DNA from: Pseudonocardia autotrophica
Lineage (GTDB): Bacteria > Actinomycetota > Actinomycetes > Mycobacteriales > Pseudonocardiaceae
Assembly: GCF_000717175.1 (NCBI RefSeq)
Contig: NZ_JNYD01000005.1
Span: 186,001-250,000 of the forward strand
Direction of reading: 5' to 3'
DNA: 64,000 bases
In this document: positions 15,854 through 24,558 of the stretch, piece by piece
Numbering within the stretch: position 1 is the stretch's first letter
Layout: every line of letters starts with the position of its first letter
Made by a program: the position numbers and the translations under genes
The notes under the pieces: generated by a model
The model's database searches: none
Seen by the model: only the letters and a program-made list of their open reading frames with translations
Told to the model about the DNA's origin: nothing

Positions 15854-16609
15854 TCAGCGCTCGGTGCGGGGCTCGCTCGCCGGTGCGGGCGGGGTCGTCG
15901 GGGTCGGCGCCGCCGATGGCGGCGTGCTGTTCCGGATCGCCGCGGGCTGGAAGGTCGCGCCCGTGTCGAGCCGGGCCGCGCCCTCGGAACCGGCCGAGCC
16001 GCCCAGCACGCTGCCGCCGAGCACCCCGCGCTCGGGCTGGGCCGGCGCGCCGGGGGCGACGGCGGACGAGGGCAGCACGCCGAAGGCGAGCGCGCCGAGC
16101 GCGAGGCCCGACGCCGCGGCCGCGCCCACGCGCAACCGCCGCCCGCGCGAGGCGGGCAGGTGCCCGCCCGCCAGGCCGGCCGGCCCGGCGAGGCGGCCGG
16201 TCAGATCGGGGGTGCGCCGCACCGAGGAGGCGGGCGGCGCGGTGGACGGGCGGGCCTGCGCGTCGGGCATCCGCTCGGGACGCAGCACCGACACCATCTG
16301 GCCGTCCGCCGTCATGGCGAGACCGGGCGGCGGGGGCGGCAGCTCGGCCTCCTGCGGGATGTTCCGCAGCATCGAGAGCAGGGAGGAGGGCACGTGCGGC
16401 TCGTCGGCCGTCCGCAGGGCCGAGCGCACCTGGCGCTGGGCGACCACCTCGGCGGCGCACTCCCCGCAGGAGGCGACGTGGCCGGCGGCCCGCTCGTGCG
16501 CGGCGAGGGAGAGCTCGTCGTCGACGAAGGCCACCACGGCGTCCTGCGACAGGTGGTCGACACCCCAGTTCGGGGCGCTCCGTCCGAACCTCCGACGCGC
16601 GTCGGCCAT
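15854..16609 (-). CDS. Zinc-binding anti-sigma factor (RseA-like)
   Basis: 251 residues. The N-terminal ZAS domain has HERAAGHVASCGECAAEV (HxxxCxxC, about 45-55) within helices that would wrap the sigma factor. A Pro-rich linker follows, then a membrane helix (VGAAAASGLALGALAFGVLPS, about 165-185) and an external low-complexity tail. Start ATG 16609 lies 7 bases past the sigE stop with GGTAGGGAG overlapping it. It is longer than mycobacterial RseA because of the linker and membrane part. It is the likely partner of the adjacent SigE. Confidence 0.9.
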   Translation of the reverse strand: MADARRRFGRSAPNWGVDHLSQDAVVAFVDDELSLAAHERAAGHVASCGECAAEVVAQRQVRSALRTADEPHVPSSLLSMLRNIPQEAELPPPPPGLAMTADGQMVSVLRPERMPDAQARPSTAPPASSVRRTPDLTGRLAGPAGLAGGHLPASRGRRLRVGAAAASGLALGALAFGVLPSSAVAPGAPAQPERGVLGGSVLGGSAGSEGAARLDTGATFQPAAIRNSTPPSAAPTPTTPPAPASEPRTER

Positions 16610-16616
16610 GAACTCC

Positions 16617-17249
16617 CTACCTCTCCCCGGCCGCCACCAGCTCGCGACCCACCGTGCTCTCCGTACCGCTCTCCGTGCCCTCCAGCGCGCGGCGACGCTC
16701 GATCGCCTGACGCAGCGCCGCCCGGCCGCGGTGGATCCTGCTCCTCACGGTACCCAGCTTCACCCCGAGGGTGGCGCCGATCTCCTCGTACGAGAGGCCC
16801 TCGACGTCGCAGAGCACGACCGCGGCGCGGAACTCCGGCGCCAGCTCGTCGAGCGCGGCCTGCAGCGTGGGGTCCAGGTGCGTGGCGGAGAACACGTCCT
16901 CCGGCTCGGGGCCGCCGCCGGGCAGGCGGTCGGTGTCCTCGGGCAGGCCCTCCATGCGCAGCCGGGCGCGGCGGCGGACCATGTCGAGGAACAGGTTCGT
17001 GGTGATGCGGTGCAGCCAGCCCTCGAACGTGCCGGGCCGGTAGTTCGCGAGGGAGCGGAAGACCCGGATGAAGGTCTCCTGCGTGAGGTCCTCGGCGTCG
17101 TGCGGGTTGCCCGTGAGCCGGTAGGCGAGCCGGTAGACCCGGTCCGCGTGCTCCCGGACGACCTCGTCCCAGCTCGGCGGGGTCCAGTCGTTCCCCTCGG
17201 CGGAACCCGACACGTCGTCGAATCCCACGGTGGCCGGTCGGTCGGTCAT
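16617..17249 (-). CDS. sigE: ECF RNA polymerase sigma factor SigE
   Basis: 210 residues. Region 2 (about 28-95) includes [29 protein letters not shown] and [20 protein letters not shown]. Region 4 (about 130-185) includes LPEFRAAV-type helices and [29 protein letters not shown], its -35-reading helix-turn-helix. ATG 17249 has AGGAGGTG upstream. A promoter matching the ECF consensus lies at 17292-17317, so the gene is probably autoregulated. Order sigE, anti-sigma, htrA, tatB and the divergent methyltransferase gene equal the mycobacterial sigE locus. Confidence 0.93.
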   Translation of the reverse strand: MTDRPATVGFDDVSGSAEGNDWTPPSWDEVVREHADRVYRLAYRLTGNPHDAEDLTQETFIRVFRSLANYRPGTFEGWLHRITTNLFLDMVRRRARLRMEGLPEDTDRLPGGGPEPEDVFSATHLDPTLQAALDELAPEFRAAVVLCDVEGLSYEEIGATLGVKLGTVRSRIHRGRAALRQAIERRRALEGTESGTESTVGRELVAAGER

Positions 17250-17291
17250 GGCGGGGAGCGCACCTCCTGCGGCGGGTCGTGCCGTCCGGTC

Positions 17292-17317
17292 AACGTCGGG
17301 CCGGCGGGGATGGTTCC
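17292..17317 (-). promoter_or_regulatory. ECF-type (SigE) promoter before sigE
   Basis: On the minus strand GGAACC (complement of 17312-17317) is followed after exactly 16 bases by CGTT (complement of 17292-17295), the -35/-10 pattern used by envelope-stress ECF sigma factors. Transcription would start about 36 bases before the sigE ATG. Confidence 0.75.
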
Positions 17318-17441
17318 CGGCCCCGGGGCGGGACCGACGACCCCGGTCCCACGCCACCACCATGACGGACCCCGGTGACAGGAGCGTGATAGTCGTCTGA
17401 GAAGAACCTGTGAACCCGGACGACCAGTATGTTCTTCGACC

Positions 17442-17945
17442 ATGACCGCCGGTGAGAGCACTGCGGCCGACACAGGCACCCTCCTCGCCTTCCTGGCCGC
17501 GACGACCGCGGCCCGTGCCGTGGTGGAGATCGGCACCGGCTCGGGCGCGAGCGGGCTGCACCTGCTGCGCGGGATGGTGCCCGGCGGCACCCTCACCACG
17601 ATCGACGTGGACCCCGAGCTGCAGCGCACGGCCCGCCGCTCCTTCCTCGACGCGGGGCACTCCCCCGGCCGGCTCCGGCTGATCAACGGGCTGGCGCTCG
17701 AGGTGCTCCCCCGGCTCACGGACGGCGGCTACGACCTCGTGGTGGTCCACGCCCACGACGGGGACGCGGGCGCGTACCTCGCCGAGGCCGTCCGGCTGCT
17801 GCGTCCGGGCGGCGTGGTCGTGCTCGCCGGCGCCGAGGACCCGGACCTGCGCGAGACCGTCCGGGCCGCCGAGGAGGGCGAGCAGCTCGTGTCCGCGGTC
17901 CTCCCGCTGGCCGGGAGCCTGCTGGTGGCGACCCGGCGCCGGTGA
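17442..17945 (+). CDS. O-methyltransferase-like protein (Rv1220c type), short N-terminus
   Basis: 167 residues. A class I SAM-binding fold: [17 protein letters not shown] (motif I, about 27-43), [11 protein letters not shown] (motif II), and [11 protein letters not shown] where a catalytic Asp loop is expected. Related mycobacterial proteins are about 45 residues longer at the N-terminus, missing here. The ATG is nonetheless supported by TATGTT (17428-17433) 8 nt upstream, a leaderless arrangement. It is divergent from sigE. The acceptor substrate is unknown; loss of the N-terminal helix may alter dimerisation. Confidence 0.8.
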   Translation: MTAGESTAADTGTLLAFLAATTAARAVVEIGTGSGASGLHLLRGMVPGGTLTTIDVDPELQRTARRSFLDAGHSPGRLRLINGLALEVLPRLTDGGYDLVVVHAHDGDAGAYLAEAVRLLRPGGVVVLAGAEDPDLRETVRAAEEGEQLVSAVLPLAGSLLVATRRR

Positions 17946-17961
17946 TCCCGTCGACCGGTCC

Positions 17962-19209
17962 CTAGAGGGCCGTCACGCCCTTCCCCAGCACGACGACCCC
18001 GCCGGGGCTGACGGTGTAGCGCGCCCGGTCCAGGGCCAGGTCCACGCCGATCAGCGCCCCGTCCGGCACCACGACGTTCTTGTCCAGGATCGCCCGGCGC
18101 ACCACCGCGCCCCGCCCGATCCGCGCACCCGGCAGCACGACCGAGTCCGAGACCTCCGCGCCGTTCTGCACCGTGACGCCGGGGCTGACCGTGGACCGGC
18201 GCACGATGGCGCCGGAGATGATCGTGCCCGCGCCGACGATGGAGTCCTGCGCGATGCCGCCGTCGACGAACTTGGCCGGCGGCAGCGGCGGCGTGGCCGT
18301 GCGGATCGGCCAGCGCATGTTGTAGAGGTTGAAGACCGGGTGGATGCTCACCAGGTCGGTGTGCGAGTCGTAGTAGGCGTCGATCGTCCCGACGTCCCGC
18401 CAGTAGCCCGAGTCCCGGTCCGTCGCGCCCGGCACGACGTTGTCGGCGAAGTCGTAGACGTGCGCGTCCCCGTCCTTGACCATGCGCGGGATGATGTCGC
18501 CGCCCATGTCGTGGTCGGAGTCGCCGTCCTCGGCGTCGGCGCGCAGGGCGTCGATCAGGGCGTCCGTGGTGAACACGTAGTTGCCCATCGAGGCGAACGT
18601 GACCTCGGGGTCGTCCGGCACGTGCGGCGGGTCCGACGGCTTCTCCAGGAACCCGACGATCTTGCCGCTCTCGTCCGAGTCGATGCAGCCGAAGGCCTTG
18701 GCCTCCACCCGCGGCACCCGGATGCCCGCGACCGTGACGCCCGCGCCGGTGGCGATGTGCTGAGCGATCATCTGGCCCGGGTCCATGCGGTACACGTGGT
18801 CGGCGCCGAAGACCGCGATGTAGTCCGGCCGCTCGTCGTAGACCAGGTTGAGGCTCTGGAAGATCGCGTCGGCGCTGCCGGTGTACCAGCGCCGGCCGAG
18901 CCGCTGCTGCGCCGGGACGGTGGTGATGTACTGCCCCAGCACGCTCGACAGCCGCCAGGTGGTGGAGATGTGCCGGTCGAGCGAGTGCGACTTGTACTGG
19001 GTGAGCACGCAGATCTGGTGGATCCCGGCGTTGACCAGGTTCGACAGCACGAAGTCGATCAGCCGGTAGTTGCCGCCGAACGGCACCGCGGGCTTCGCCC
19101 GGTCCGCCGTCAGCGGCCAGAGCCGCTTGCCCTCACCCCCCGCCAGGACGATGCCCAGGACGTTGGCGGGCATCCCACCCGGAGCCAGCATCCGCGAGGA
19201 GGTCGTCAC
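17962..19209 (-). CDS. glgC: Glucose-1-phosphate adenylyltransferase
   Basis: 415 residues and closely matching the actinobacterial enzyme. [29 protein letters not shown] (nucleotide site) stands near 15-45, with [41 protein letters not shown] and a C-terminal left-handed beta helix from about 300. It makes ADP-glucose for the neighbouring glucan synthase. GTG 19209 is used because GGGGGA precedes it; ATG 19191 is a possible alternative. It is divergent from glgM. Confidence 0.95.
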   Translation of the reverse strand: MTTSSRMLAPGGMPANVLGIVLAGGEGKRLWPLTADRAKPAVPFGGNYRLIDFVLSNLVNAGIHQICVLTQYKSHSLDRHISTTWRLSSVLGQYITTVPAQQRLGRRWYTGSADAIFQSLNLVYDERPDYIAVFGADHVYRMDPGQMIAQHIATGAGVTVAGIRVPRVEAKAFGCIDSDESGKIVGFLEKPSDPPHVPDDPEVTFASMGNYVFTTDALIDALRADAEDGDSDHDMGGDIIPRMVKDGDAHVYDFADNVVPGATDRDSGYWRDVGTIDAYYDSHTDLVSIHPVFNLYNMRWPIRTATPPLPPAKFVDGGIAQDSIVGAGTIISGAIVRRSTVSPGVTVQNGAEVSDSVVLPGARIGRGAVVRRAILDKNVVVPDGALIGVDLALDRARYTVSPGGVVVLGKGVTAL

Positions 19210-19432
19210 CGCTGTCCCCCGTCCCTCGTCGCACCGCGGCCCCTCGGTCGGGACCACCGTCGACGGTCCTGCCGGCCGCCCTGTCGGCGCCGGGGCGTCT
19301 CGAGCCTGAACCCTAGTGCGCCAGGGGTGTACCCGGCCATACGGAGGCCATACGCGAGCGGGTTCCCCGACCGGGAGGGAACGGCCTCCTCCGTGCTGTG
19401 CCGGGGCCGGTCTACCGATAGCGTGTGCCCGC

Positions 19433-20593
19433 GTGCGGATCGGTCTGCTCACCCGCGAGTACCCCCCGGACGTCTACGGCGGGGCCGGGGTGCACGTCGC
19501 CCATCTCGTGCCGGCGCTGCGCGCGCTGGTCGACGTCGACGTCCACTGCTTCGGCTCCCCCGACGGGCCGCCGCGCGACGGCGTCCGGGCCTATCCGACT
19601 CCCGGCGGGCTCGCCGGGGCGAACGCCGCGCTCCAGACGCTGGGCACCGACCTGACGATGGTCGCGGGCGTCGAGGGCGCGGACATCGCGCACTCGCACA
19701 CCTGGTACGCCAACATGGCCGGTCACCTCTCCAAGACCCTCTACGGCATCCCGCACGTGGTCACCGCGCACTCGCTGGAGCCGCGGCGGCCGTGGAAGGC
19801 CGAGCAGCTCGGCGGCGGGTACGCCCTGTCGTCCTGGGTGGAGAAGACCGCCTACGAGGCCGCCGACGCCGTCATCGCGGTCAGCGAGGGCATGCGCCGG
19901 GACGTCCTGGAGTGCTACCCCGCGCTCGACCCCGCCCGGGTCCACGTGGTGCACAACGGGATCGACACGGAGTTCTACCGGCCCGACCCCGGCCGGGAGG
20001 CGCTCGTCTCGAACGGGGTGGACCCGGACCGGCCGAGCGTGGTGTTCGTCGGCCGGATCACCCGGCAGAAGGGCCTGGCCCACCTCATCGCCGCGGCGCA
20101 CGAGGTCGCGGAGGAGGCGCAGATCGTGCTGTGCGCGGGCGCGCCGGACACCCCGGAGATCGCCGAGGAGACCGAGAAGGCGGTCGGCGAGCTGGCCGCC
20201 TCCCGGCCCGGCGTGATCTGGGTGCGGCGGATGCTGGGCACCGCGGAGGTCCGACAGTTGCTGTCGGCCGCCACCGTGTTCGTGTGCCCCTCGGTGTACG
20301 AGCCGCTGGGGATCGTGAACCTCGAGGCGATGGCGTGCGGCACGGCCGTGGTCGCCTCGGACGTCGGCGGCATCCCCGAGGTCGTGGCCGGCGGCGAGAC
20401 CGGGCTGCTCGTGCACTACGACGAGAACGGGGTCCCGGCCTTCCGCGGCGGCCTGGCCGCCGCGATCAACGAGCTGGTGCGCGACCCGGAGCGGGCCGCG
20501 ACGATGGGCCGGGCCGGGCGCGAGCGGGCGGTGCGGGAGTTCGCCTGGGCCACCGCCGCCGAGCGCACGGTCGCCATCTACCAGGCCCTGTAA
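19433..20593 (+). CDS. glgM: GlgM-type maltose-1-phosphate synthase (GT4; glycogen synthase-like)
   Basis: 386 residues. A GT-B fold glycosyltransferase: [21 protein letters not shown] at the start, [13 protein letters not shown] near 85, [13 protein letters not shown] near 180, [15 protein letters not shown] near 205 and the nucleotide-sugar [18 protein letters not shown] near 290. In mycobacteria this enzyme (Rv1212c, formerly glgA) transfers glucose from ADP-glucose to glucose-1-phosphate. GTG 19433 is supported by TAGCGT (19419-19424) 8 nt upstream, implying a leaderless mRNA. It is paired divergently with glgC. Confidence 0.92.
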   Translation: MRIGLLTREYPPDVYGGAGVHVAHLVPALRALVDVDVHCFGSPDGPPRDGVRAYPTPGGLAGANAALQTLGTDLTMVAGVEGADIAHSHTWYANMAGHLSKTLYGIPHVVTAHSLEPRRPWKAEQLGGGYALSSWVEKTAYEAADAVIAVSEGMRRDVLECYPALDPARVHVVHNGIDTEFYRPDPGREALVSNGVDPDRPSVVFVGRITRQKGLAHLIAAAHEVAEEAQIVLCAGAPDTPEIAEETEKAVGELAASRPGVIWVRRMLGTAEVRQLLSAATVFVCPSVYEPLGIVNLEAMACGTAVVASDVGGIPEVVAGGETGLLVHYDENGVPAFRGGLAAAINELVRDPERAATMGRAGRERAVREFAWATAAERTVAIYQAL

Positions 20594-20596
20594 CCG

Positions 20597-20626
20597 CGCG
20601 AGTCGCGCTCCCGCCTCGCGCGAGTC
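20597..20626. repeat. CGCGAGTCGCG repeat pair (copy set 2)
   Basis: CGCGAGTCGCGCTCC (20597-20611) is identical to 3953-3967. A second, shorter CGCGAGTC follows at 20619-20626, again 22 bases from the first. It fills the gap between glgM and the converging CGNR-like gene. Confidence 0.55.
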
Positions 20627-20643
20627 GGTCCGGCGGGCCGCGC

Positions 20644-21198
20644 TCAGCGGGCGGAGCGCTGGCGCGCCCGGTGCGCGGCGACCGCGGACCGGTTGGCGCA
20701 GGACGGGGAGCAGTAGCGCCGGGCGGCGTTGCGGGAGGTGTCCGCGAAGACCCGCTCGCACCCGTCGGCGGCGCACCGGCCGTGCCGGTCGAGGCCGTAC
20801 TCCGAGAGCAGCATCGCGAGGGCGAAGGCCGTGGTGGAGCGGACGCGGTCGAGCACGGCGGCGTCGGGCGGCGAGTAGTGCAGGTGCCAGCCCTGCCCGT
20901 CGTGCCGGGTCAGGTGCGGCCCGATCCGCACGTCCGTGAGCAGCGCGTTCACCGCCGCCGCCGCGGTGTCGAGGTCCTCGGCGTCGAAGACGGAGCGCAG
21001 CCGCCCGGCCCACCCCCGCAGGTCGGACTCGACGGACGCGGGCGCCCGGCCGGCGATGTACCCGTGCTCCACCAGGACGCGGCGCAGCTGGTCCGGCGGC
21101 GCAGCCTCCTCGACGGTGCCGCGCGGCGGCGCGGTCACGGTGTTGACGAGCGCGACGGCCGCACCGAGTGCGTCACTCCGGTAACCGATGAAATCCAC
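20644..21198 (-). CDS. CGNR-type zinc-finger/ABATE regulator
   Basis: 184 residues. The N-terminal 130 residues form the helical ABATE domain, and the C-terminus is the CGNR zinc finger: CAADGCERVFADTSRNAARRYCSPSCANR, four Cys. The name-giving CGNR is CANR here. Such proteins are thought to be stress-linked transcription regulators. GTG 21198 has AAGAGG close upstream. It is divergent from a small zinc-ribbon gene, with a 76-base shared promoter region. Confidence 0.82.
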   Translation of the reverse strand: MDFIGYRSDALGAAVALVNTVTAPPRGTVEEAAPPDQLRRVLVEHGYIAGRAPASVESDLRGWAGRLRSVFDAEDLDTAAAAVNALLTDVRIGPHLTRHDGQGWHLHYSPPDAAVLDRVRSTTAFALAMLLSEYGLDRHGRCAADGCERVFADTSRNAARRYCSPSCANRSAVAAHRARQRSAR

Positions 21199-21274
21199 TG
21201 GCCTCTTACACCTGCTACCCTCGACGAGTAAGCCGTCAACGACGGATGCATATTACCGAATCGAGGGGACCCTC

Positions 21275-21496
21275 ATGCGCTGTGCGCAGTGCGGACGGAC
21301 CGCAGGCGCCACGACGTTGTCCACGCACCACACCTCGGAGGGCTGGGTGCGCTACGTGCGATGCGGGTGCGGGGCGGTGTCGATCGAGATGCTGACGATC
21401 CCGGCCGAGCCGGAGCGCGTCCTCACGGGCGAGCCGGGCACGGTCGCGGGCGCGTCGGGGCTGCGGATCCGCGACCTGCACGCGGTCCGGGCCTGA
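21275..21496 (+). CDS. Small zinc-ribbon protein
   Basis: 73 residues, with Cys pairs CAQC at 3-6 and CGC near 30-32 (VRYVRCGCGAVSIEML), and His-His in between, consistent with one zinc ribbon. ATG 21275 has GAGGGG 6 nt upstream. It has no known function. Its own stop lies inside the terminator-like hairpin at 21483-21510. Confidence 0.7.
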   Translation: MRCAQCGRTAGATTLSTHHTSEGWVRYVRCGCGAVSIEMLTIPAEPERVLTGEPGTVAGASGLRIRDLHAVRA

Positions 21497-21510
21497 CGAG
21501 ACCCGGACCG
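21483..21510. terminator. Bidirectional terminator hairpin
   Basis: CGGTCCGGG (21483-21491) pairs with CCCGGACCG (21502-21510), a 9-bp stem with a 10-base loop that contains the stop of the zinc-ribbon gene. The DUF3117 gene ends 30 bases away on the other strand. Confidence 0.55.
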
Positions 21511-21539
21511 CCGCGGTCGGCCCGTGCGGGCGGCGGGTC

Positions 21540-21707
21540 TCAGCCCGTCGCGCCGCGCAGGGCCTCGCCGAGGTTCTCGGCCTCCTCGGGCGTCATCTCG
21601 ACGACGAGGCGGCCGCCGCCCTCGAGCGGCACCCTCATCACGATGCCCCGGCCCTCCTTGGTCACTTCCAGGGGTCCGTCGCCGGTCCGGGGCTTCATCG
21701 CCGCCAT
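21540..21707 (-). CDS. DUF3117 small conserved protein (Rv1211 type)
   Basis: 55 residues, MAAMKPRTGDGPLEVTKEG at the start and VVEMTPEEAENLGEALR at the end. This is a highly conserved actinobacterial protein of unknown function. ATG 21707 has GGGAGCAGG just upstream. Its position between the glg genes and tagA is as in mycobacteria. Confidence 0.92.
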   Translation of the reverse strand: MAAMKPRTGDGPLEVTKEGRGIVMRVPLEGGGRLVVEMTPEEAENLGEALRGATG

Positions 21708-21878
21708 GTCCTGCTCCCTCCGTCTGTCGTCTCGTGCAGGGCGCCGATGCGCTGGGGAGCGCGCACAGGCGGGATGGTGGCCCTCATTCTTCCCCATCGC
21801 GGATCTCGACACGCAACCGAGGCGATCAATCGTGTGGCGTTCACCCAGCGCAACCGGCCTGTCGCTGATCGCGCAGGG

Positions 21879-22466
21879 CTAGTCCGGGGTGGACGCGGGG
21901 CTCTCCGCAGCGGCCGGTCCGGCGGCCCGGAAGCAGTCCGCGACGTGGTCGTCGACCAGCCCGGCGGCCTGCATCAACGCGTAGCACGTGGTGGGTCCGA
22001 CGAACCGGAACCCGCGGCGCTTGAGCTCCTTGGCCATGGCCTTCGACTCCGGCGTGACGGCCGGGACCTCGGCGAGCGTGGCCGGGCGGACGTGCTCCGC
22101 GGGAGCGAAGGACCAGAGCAGCTCGTCGAGCGGGGTGTCCAGCGCGAGCACCGCGCGGGCGTTGGCCAGCGTGGCCTCGATCTTGGCGCGGTTGCGCACG
22201 ATCCCCGCGTCGCCGAGCAGGCGCGCGACGTCGCTCTCCCCGAAGGCGGCGACGGCGGCGGGATCGAAGTCGGCGAACGCCTTCCGGAAGTGCGGCCGCT
22301 TGCGCAGGATGACCAGCCAGGACAGTCCGGACTGGAACGCCTCGAGGGTGAGCCGCTCGAACATCGCCCGCTCGCCGTGCAGCGGGAAGCCCCACTCCTC
22401 GTCGTGGTAGGCGACGTAGTCGGGCGCGGAGGTCGCCCAGCCGCAGCGGCTCATCCCATCGGTCAC
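21879..22466 (-). CDS. tagA: DNA-3-methyladenine glycosylase I
   Basis: 195 residues. CGWA near the start and YHDEEWGFPLHGERAMFERLTLEAFQSGLSW are diagnostic of the Tag family (zinc-binding Cys/His and the helix-hairpin-helix-like base pocket). GFRFVGPTTCYALMQAAGLVDDHVADCF ends the domain with the other zinc ligands. It removes 3-methyladenine from alkylated DNA. The GTG at 22466 is preceded by TAGCGT (complement of 22474-22479) 7 nt upstream, so a leaderless message is likely; MSRCGW four codons on is the alternative start. Confidence 0.93.
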   Translation of the reverse strand: MTDGMSRCGWATSAPDYVAYHDEEWGFPLHGERAMFERLTLEAFQSGLSWLVILRKRPHFRKAFADFDPAAVAAFGESDVARLLGDAGIVRNRAKIEATLANARAVLALDTPLDELLWSFAPAEHVRPATLAEVPAVTPESKAMAKELKRRGFRFVGPTTCYALMQAAGLVDDHVADCFRAAGPAAAESPASTPD

Positions 22467-22476
22467 GGGCGGGACG

Positions 22477-22950
22477 CTACGCGGTGGGTCCGACGGTTTC
22501 GGCCAGCCGGGCCAGCCGGCGCAGCGACATCCGGAACCCGGCCGCGGTCACCGGCCCGACGAGGGGCCAGCCGAGCGCCCCCAGCCGGCCGAACGGCAGT
22601 TCCAGGCCCTCGGTCCAGGTGAAGCGGCAGCGGTCCGCGCCCTGCGCGGCCACGACGAACGAGCTGTCCCCGGTCACGACGAGCCCGGTGTGCCGGACGT
22701 CGACCCGGCCGCCGCCCTCCGGGGCGGGCTCGAACGCCCTGACGGTCATGGTGTCGACGACCCCGACGTCCCCCACCCCGGTCACGGCCACGACGACGGA
22801 TCCCGGGGACCGGCCGTCGCCGGAGACCACCCGCACCCGGGTGGCGAGGATCCACTCCCGCTGCCGCTCCCAGTCGGTGACGAGGTCCCAGACGGTGGCG
22901 GCCGGGGCGGCCACGTCGACGGCGACGACCAGGTCGCGGCGGGTCCTCAC
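22477..22950 (-). CDS. SRPBCC (START-like) family protein
   Basis: 157 residues with the polyketide-cyclase/SRPBCC fold: DLVVAVDVAAPAATVWDLVTDWERQREWI at the start, central beta strands (VDVRHTGLVVTGDSSFVV, CRFTWTEGLELP) and a C-terminal amphipathic helix (MSLRRLARLAETV). The start ATG overlaps the stop of the DivIVA-domain gene by 4 bases, so they form one operon. The ligand is unknown. Confidence 0.8.
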   Translation of the reverse strand: MRTRRDLVVAVDVAAPAATVWDLVTDWERQREWILATRVRVVSGDGRSPGSVVVAVTGVGDVGVVDTMTVRAFEPAPEGGGRVDVRHTGLVVTGDSSFVVAAQGADRCRFTWTEGLELPFGRLGALGWPLVGPVTAAGFRMSLRRLARLAETVGPTA

Positions 22951-23300
22951 CGGTCCCCCTCCGCGCGCGGGCGGGCGGCCTCGAGCTCGTGCACCCGCAG
23001 GGCGAGGGCGTCGCGCTCGTCGGTCACCCGGTCCCGCTCGTCGGTGAGCCGGTCGAGCTCCTCGGCCAGCCGGTCGAGCACCCAGTCCACCTCGGCCATC
23101 CGGTAGCCGCGCAGCGCCTGCTGGAAGCGCAGGTCGCGGACGTCGTCCCCGCGGACGGCCTCGGCGGGCAGCCGGGTGGGCGTGGCGCCGGGGGCGAGCG
23201 GGGCCAGCTCCTCGCCGCGGCCGAACACCAGCCCGGCGAGCACGAACACCACCGCCGCCACCACCGCGACGACGAGCAGGTAGATGAGCGCGGTCCCCAC
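22947..23300 (-). CDS. Membrane-anchored DivIVA-domain protein (Rv1209 type)
   Basis: 117 residues. One N-terminal helix (ALIYLLVVAVVAAVVFVLAGLVFG), a linker, then the DivIVA-like FQQALRGYRMAEVDWVLDRLAEELDRL and a short coiled coil. Such proteins are expected at the membrane near the cell pole or septum. It lies between gpgS and the SRPBCC gene in one orientation, as in mycobacteria. Start is GTG 23300. Confidence 0.82.
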   Translation of the reverse strand: MGTALIYLLVVAVVAAVVFVLAGLVFGRGEELAPLAPGATPTRLPAEAVRGDDVRDLRFQQALRGYRMAEVDWVLDRLAEELDRLTDERDRVTDERDALALRVHELEAARPRAEGDR

Positions 23301-23361
23301 CCGGGCATCACATCACGGGCGGGGACGGCGCGCGAGCAGACCCGCGGGGGGCCGGTCGCGG

Positions 23362-24315
23362 TCAGGCGACCTGGTCCGGGGCCGCGACGAGCGTGCGCAT
23401 GGGCGGCCGCTCGGTGGGGTCGAGCTCCCGGCTGTTGGGCACCCACTCCCCGCCGACCTGCACGAACTGGGTGAGCGCGGCACCGGTGTCCGGCAGCCCG
23501 GAGCGCCGCAGGGCCGTGGCCGTGATCTGCCGCGACATCACCCCGAGGTCCATCAGGTTCCGGTTGCGGTGCTTGCGCACGCCCAGGTTGACCTGCGCGA
23601 TCGCGTCGAGCCCGAAGGAGGAGACGGTGTCGAGCAGCAGCCCGATCTCCACCCCGTAGCTCGTGGCGAACGGGACCGACTCGAGCAGCTCGCGGGTGCC
23701 GGCGTACTCGCCGCCGAGCGGCTGCACGATGCCGGCGAGCTCGGGCCGCAGCGCGGAGAGCAGGGGGCGCGCGACGAGCTCGGTGACCCTGCCGCCGCCG
23801 TGCTCCAGGGACTCCGCCTCGCTCACCTCCAGCCGCAGCGGGCGCCGGTAGAAGCCCTTGACCAGGTGGACGCCGCCGGCCAGCAGCAGCGGGCCGAGCA
23901 GCGACGGCACGAACCCGGGGTCGAAGTCGACCAGGTCCGAGTCGATGAAGCAGATGACGTCGCCGTCCGTGGCGGCCAGCGAGCGCCAGAGCACCTCGCC
24001 CTTGCCCGGGACCGGCTCGAGATGGGGGACGACGTCCGTGCGCAGCGCGACGCGCGCGCCGTTCGCGCGGGCGATCGCGATGGTGTCGTCGGTCGACCCG
24101 GAGTCCATGACCAGCAGGTCGTCGACCAGGGGGCGGTCGCCCTCGGTGAAGGGCCGGATGCCGGCGACGATCGCCCCGATCGTCGCCTCCTCGTTCAGCG
24201 CGGGGAGCACGACGGAGACCTTCCGGCCGCGCTTCGCGGCGATCAGGTCGTCGACGCTCCAGTCGGGCGTCTGCCAGGTGCGACGGGCGAACCAGTCCTC
24301 GGTGATGGGCATCAT
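23362..24315 (-). CDS. gpgS: Glucosyl-3-phosphoglycerate synthase
   Basis: 317 residues of the GT81 family. VSVVLPALNEEATIGAIV near 34-51, DSGSTDDTIAIA near 70, GKGEVLWRS near 104 and CFIDSDLVDFDP with the metal-binding DSD (about 123) are followed by GGEYAGTRELL and RKHRNRNLMDLGVMSRQI. It joins glucose from a nucleotide sugar to 3-phosphoglycerate, the first step to glucosylglycerate and methylglucose polysaccharide. ATG 24315 has GAGGAGA upstream. The 243-base region before it (24316-24558) is locally less GC-rich and probably holds the promoter. Confidence 0.94.
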   Translation of the reverse strand: MMPITEDWFARRTWQTPDWSVDDLIAAKRGRKVSVVLPALNEEATIGAIVAGIRPFTEGDRPLVDDLLVMDSGSTDDTIAIARANGARVALRTDVVPHLEPVPGKGEVLWRSLAATDGDVICFIDSDLVDFDPGFVPSLLGPLLLAGGVHLVKGFYRRPLRLEVSEAESLEHGGGRVTELVARPLLSALRPELAGIVQPLGGEYAGTRELLESVPFATSYGVEIGLLLDTVSSFGLDAIAQVNLGVRKHRNRNLMDLGVMSRQITATALRRSGLPDTGAALTQFVQVGGEWVPNSRELDPTERPPMRTLVAAPDQVA

Positions 24316-24558
24316 GGTTCTCCTCGGGTGCGTCTCGGGCGTGGTCTACGCGAGGGACGGACGGACAACTCGATGGAGCGGGCCGGGCACAGCGGAGGAG
24401 TGGGCCCCGGCAGTTGCGATTAGTTCTGGCTCCGATTACTGCAGAGGTATCAGCAGGTTACGGAGCAGTTAGGAGCATCGATTCGGTTCCGGGAACGGCG
24501 TAGCGTGAAGCCTCAAACCATTCTTCCGGGTGATTCGGATCCCTTTCCTCGCCTGTTC

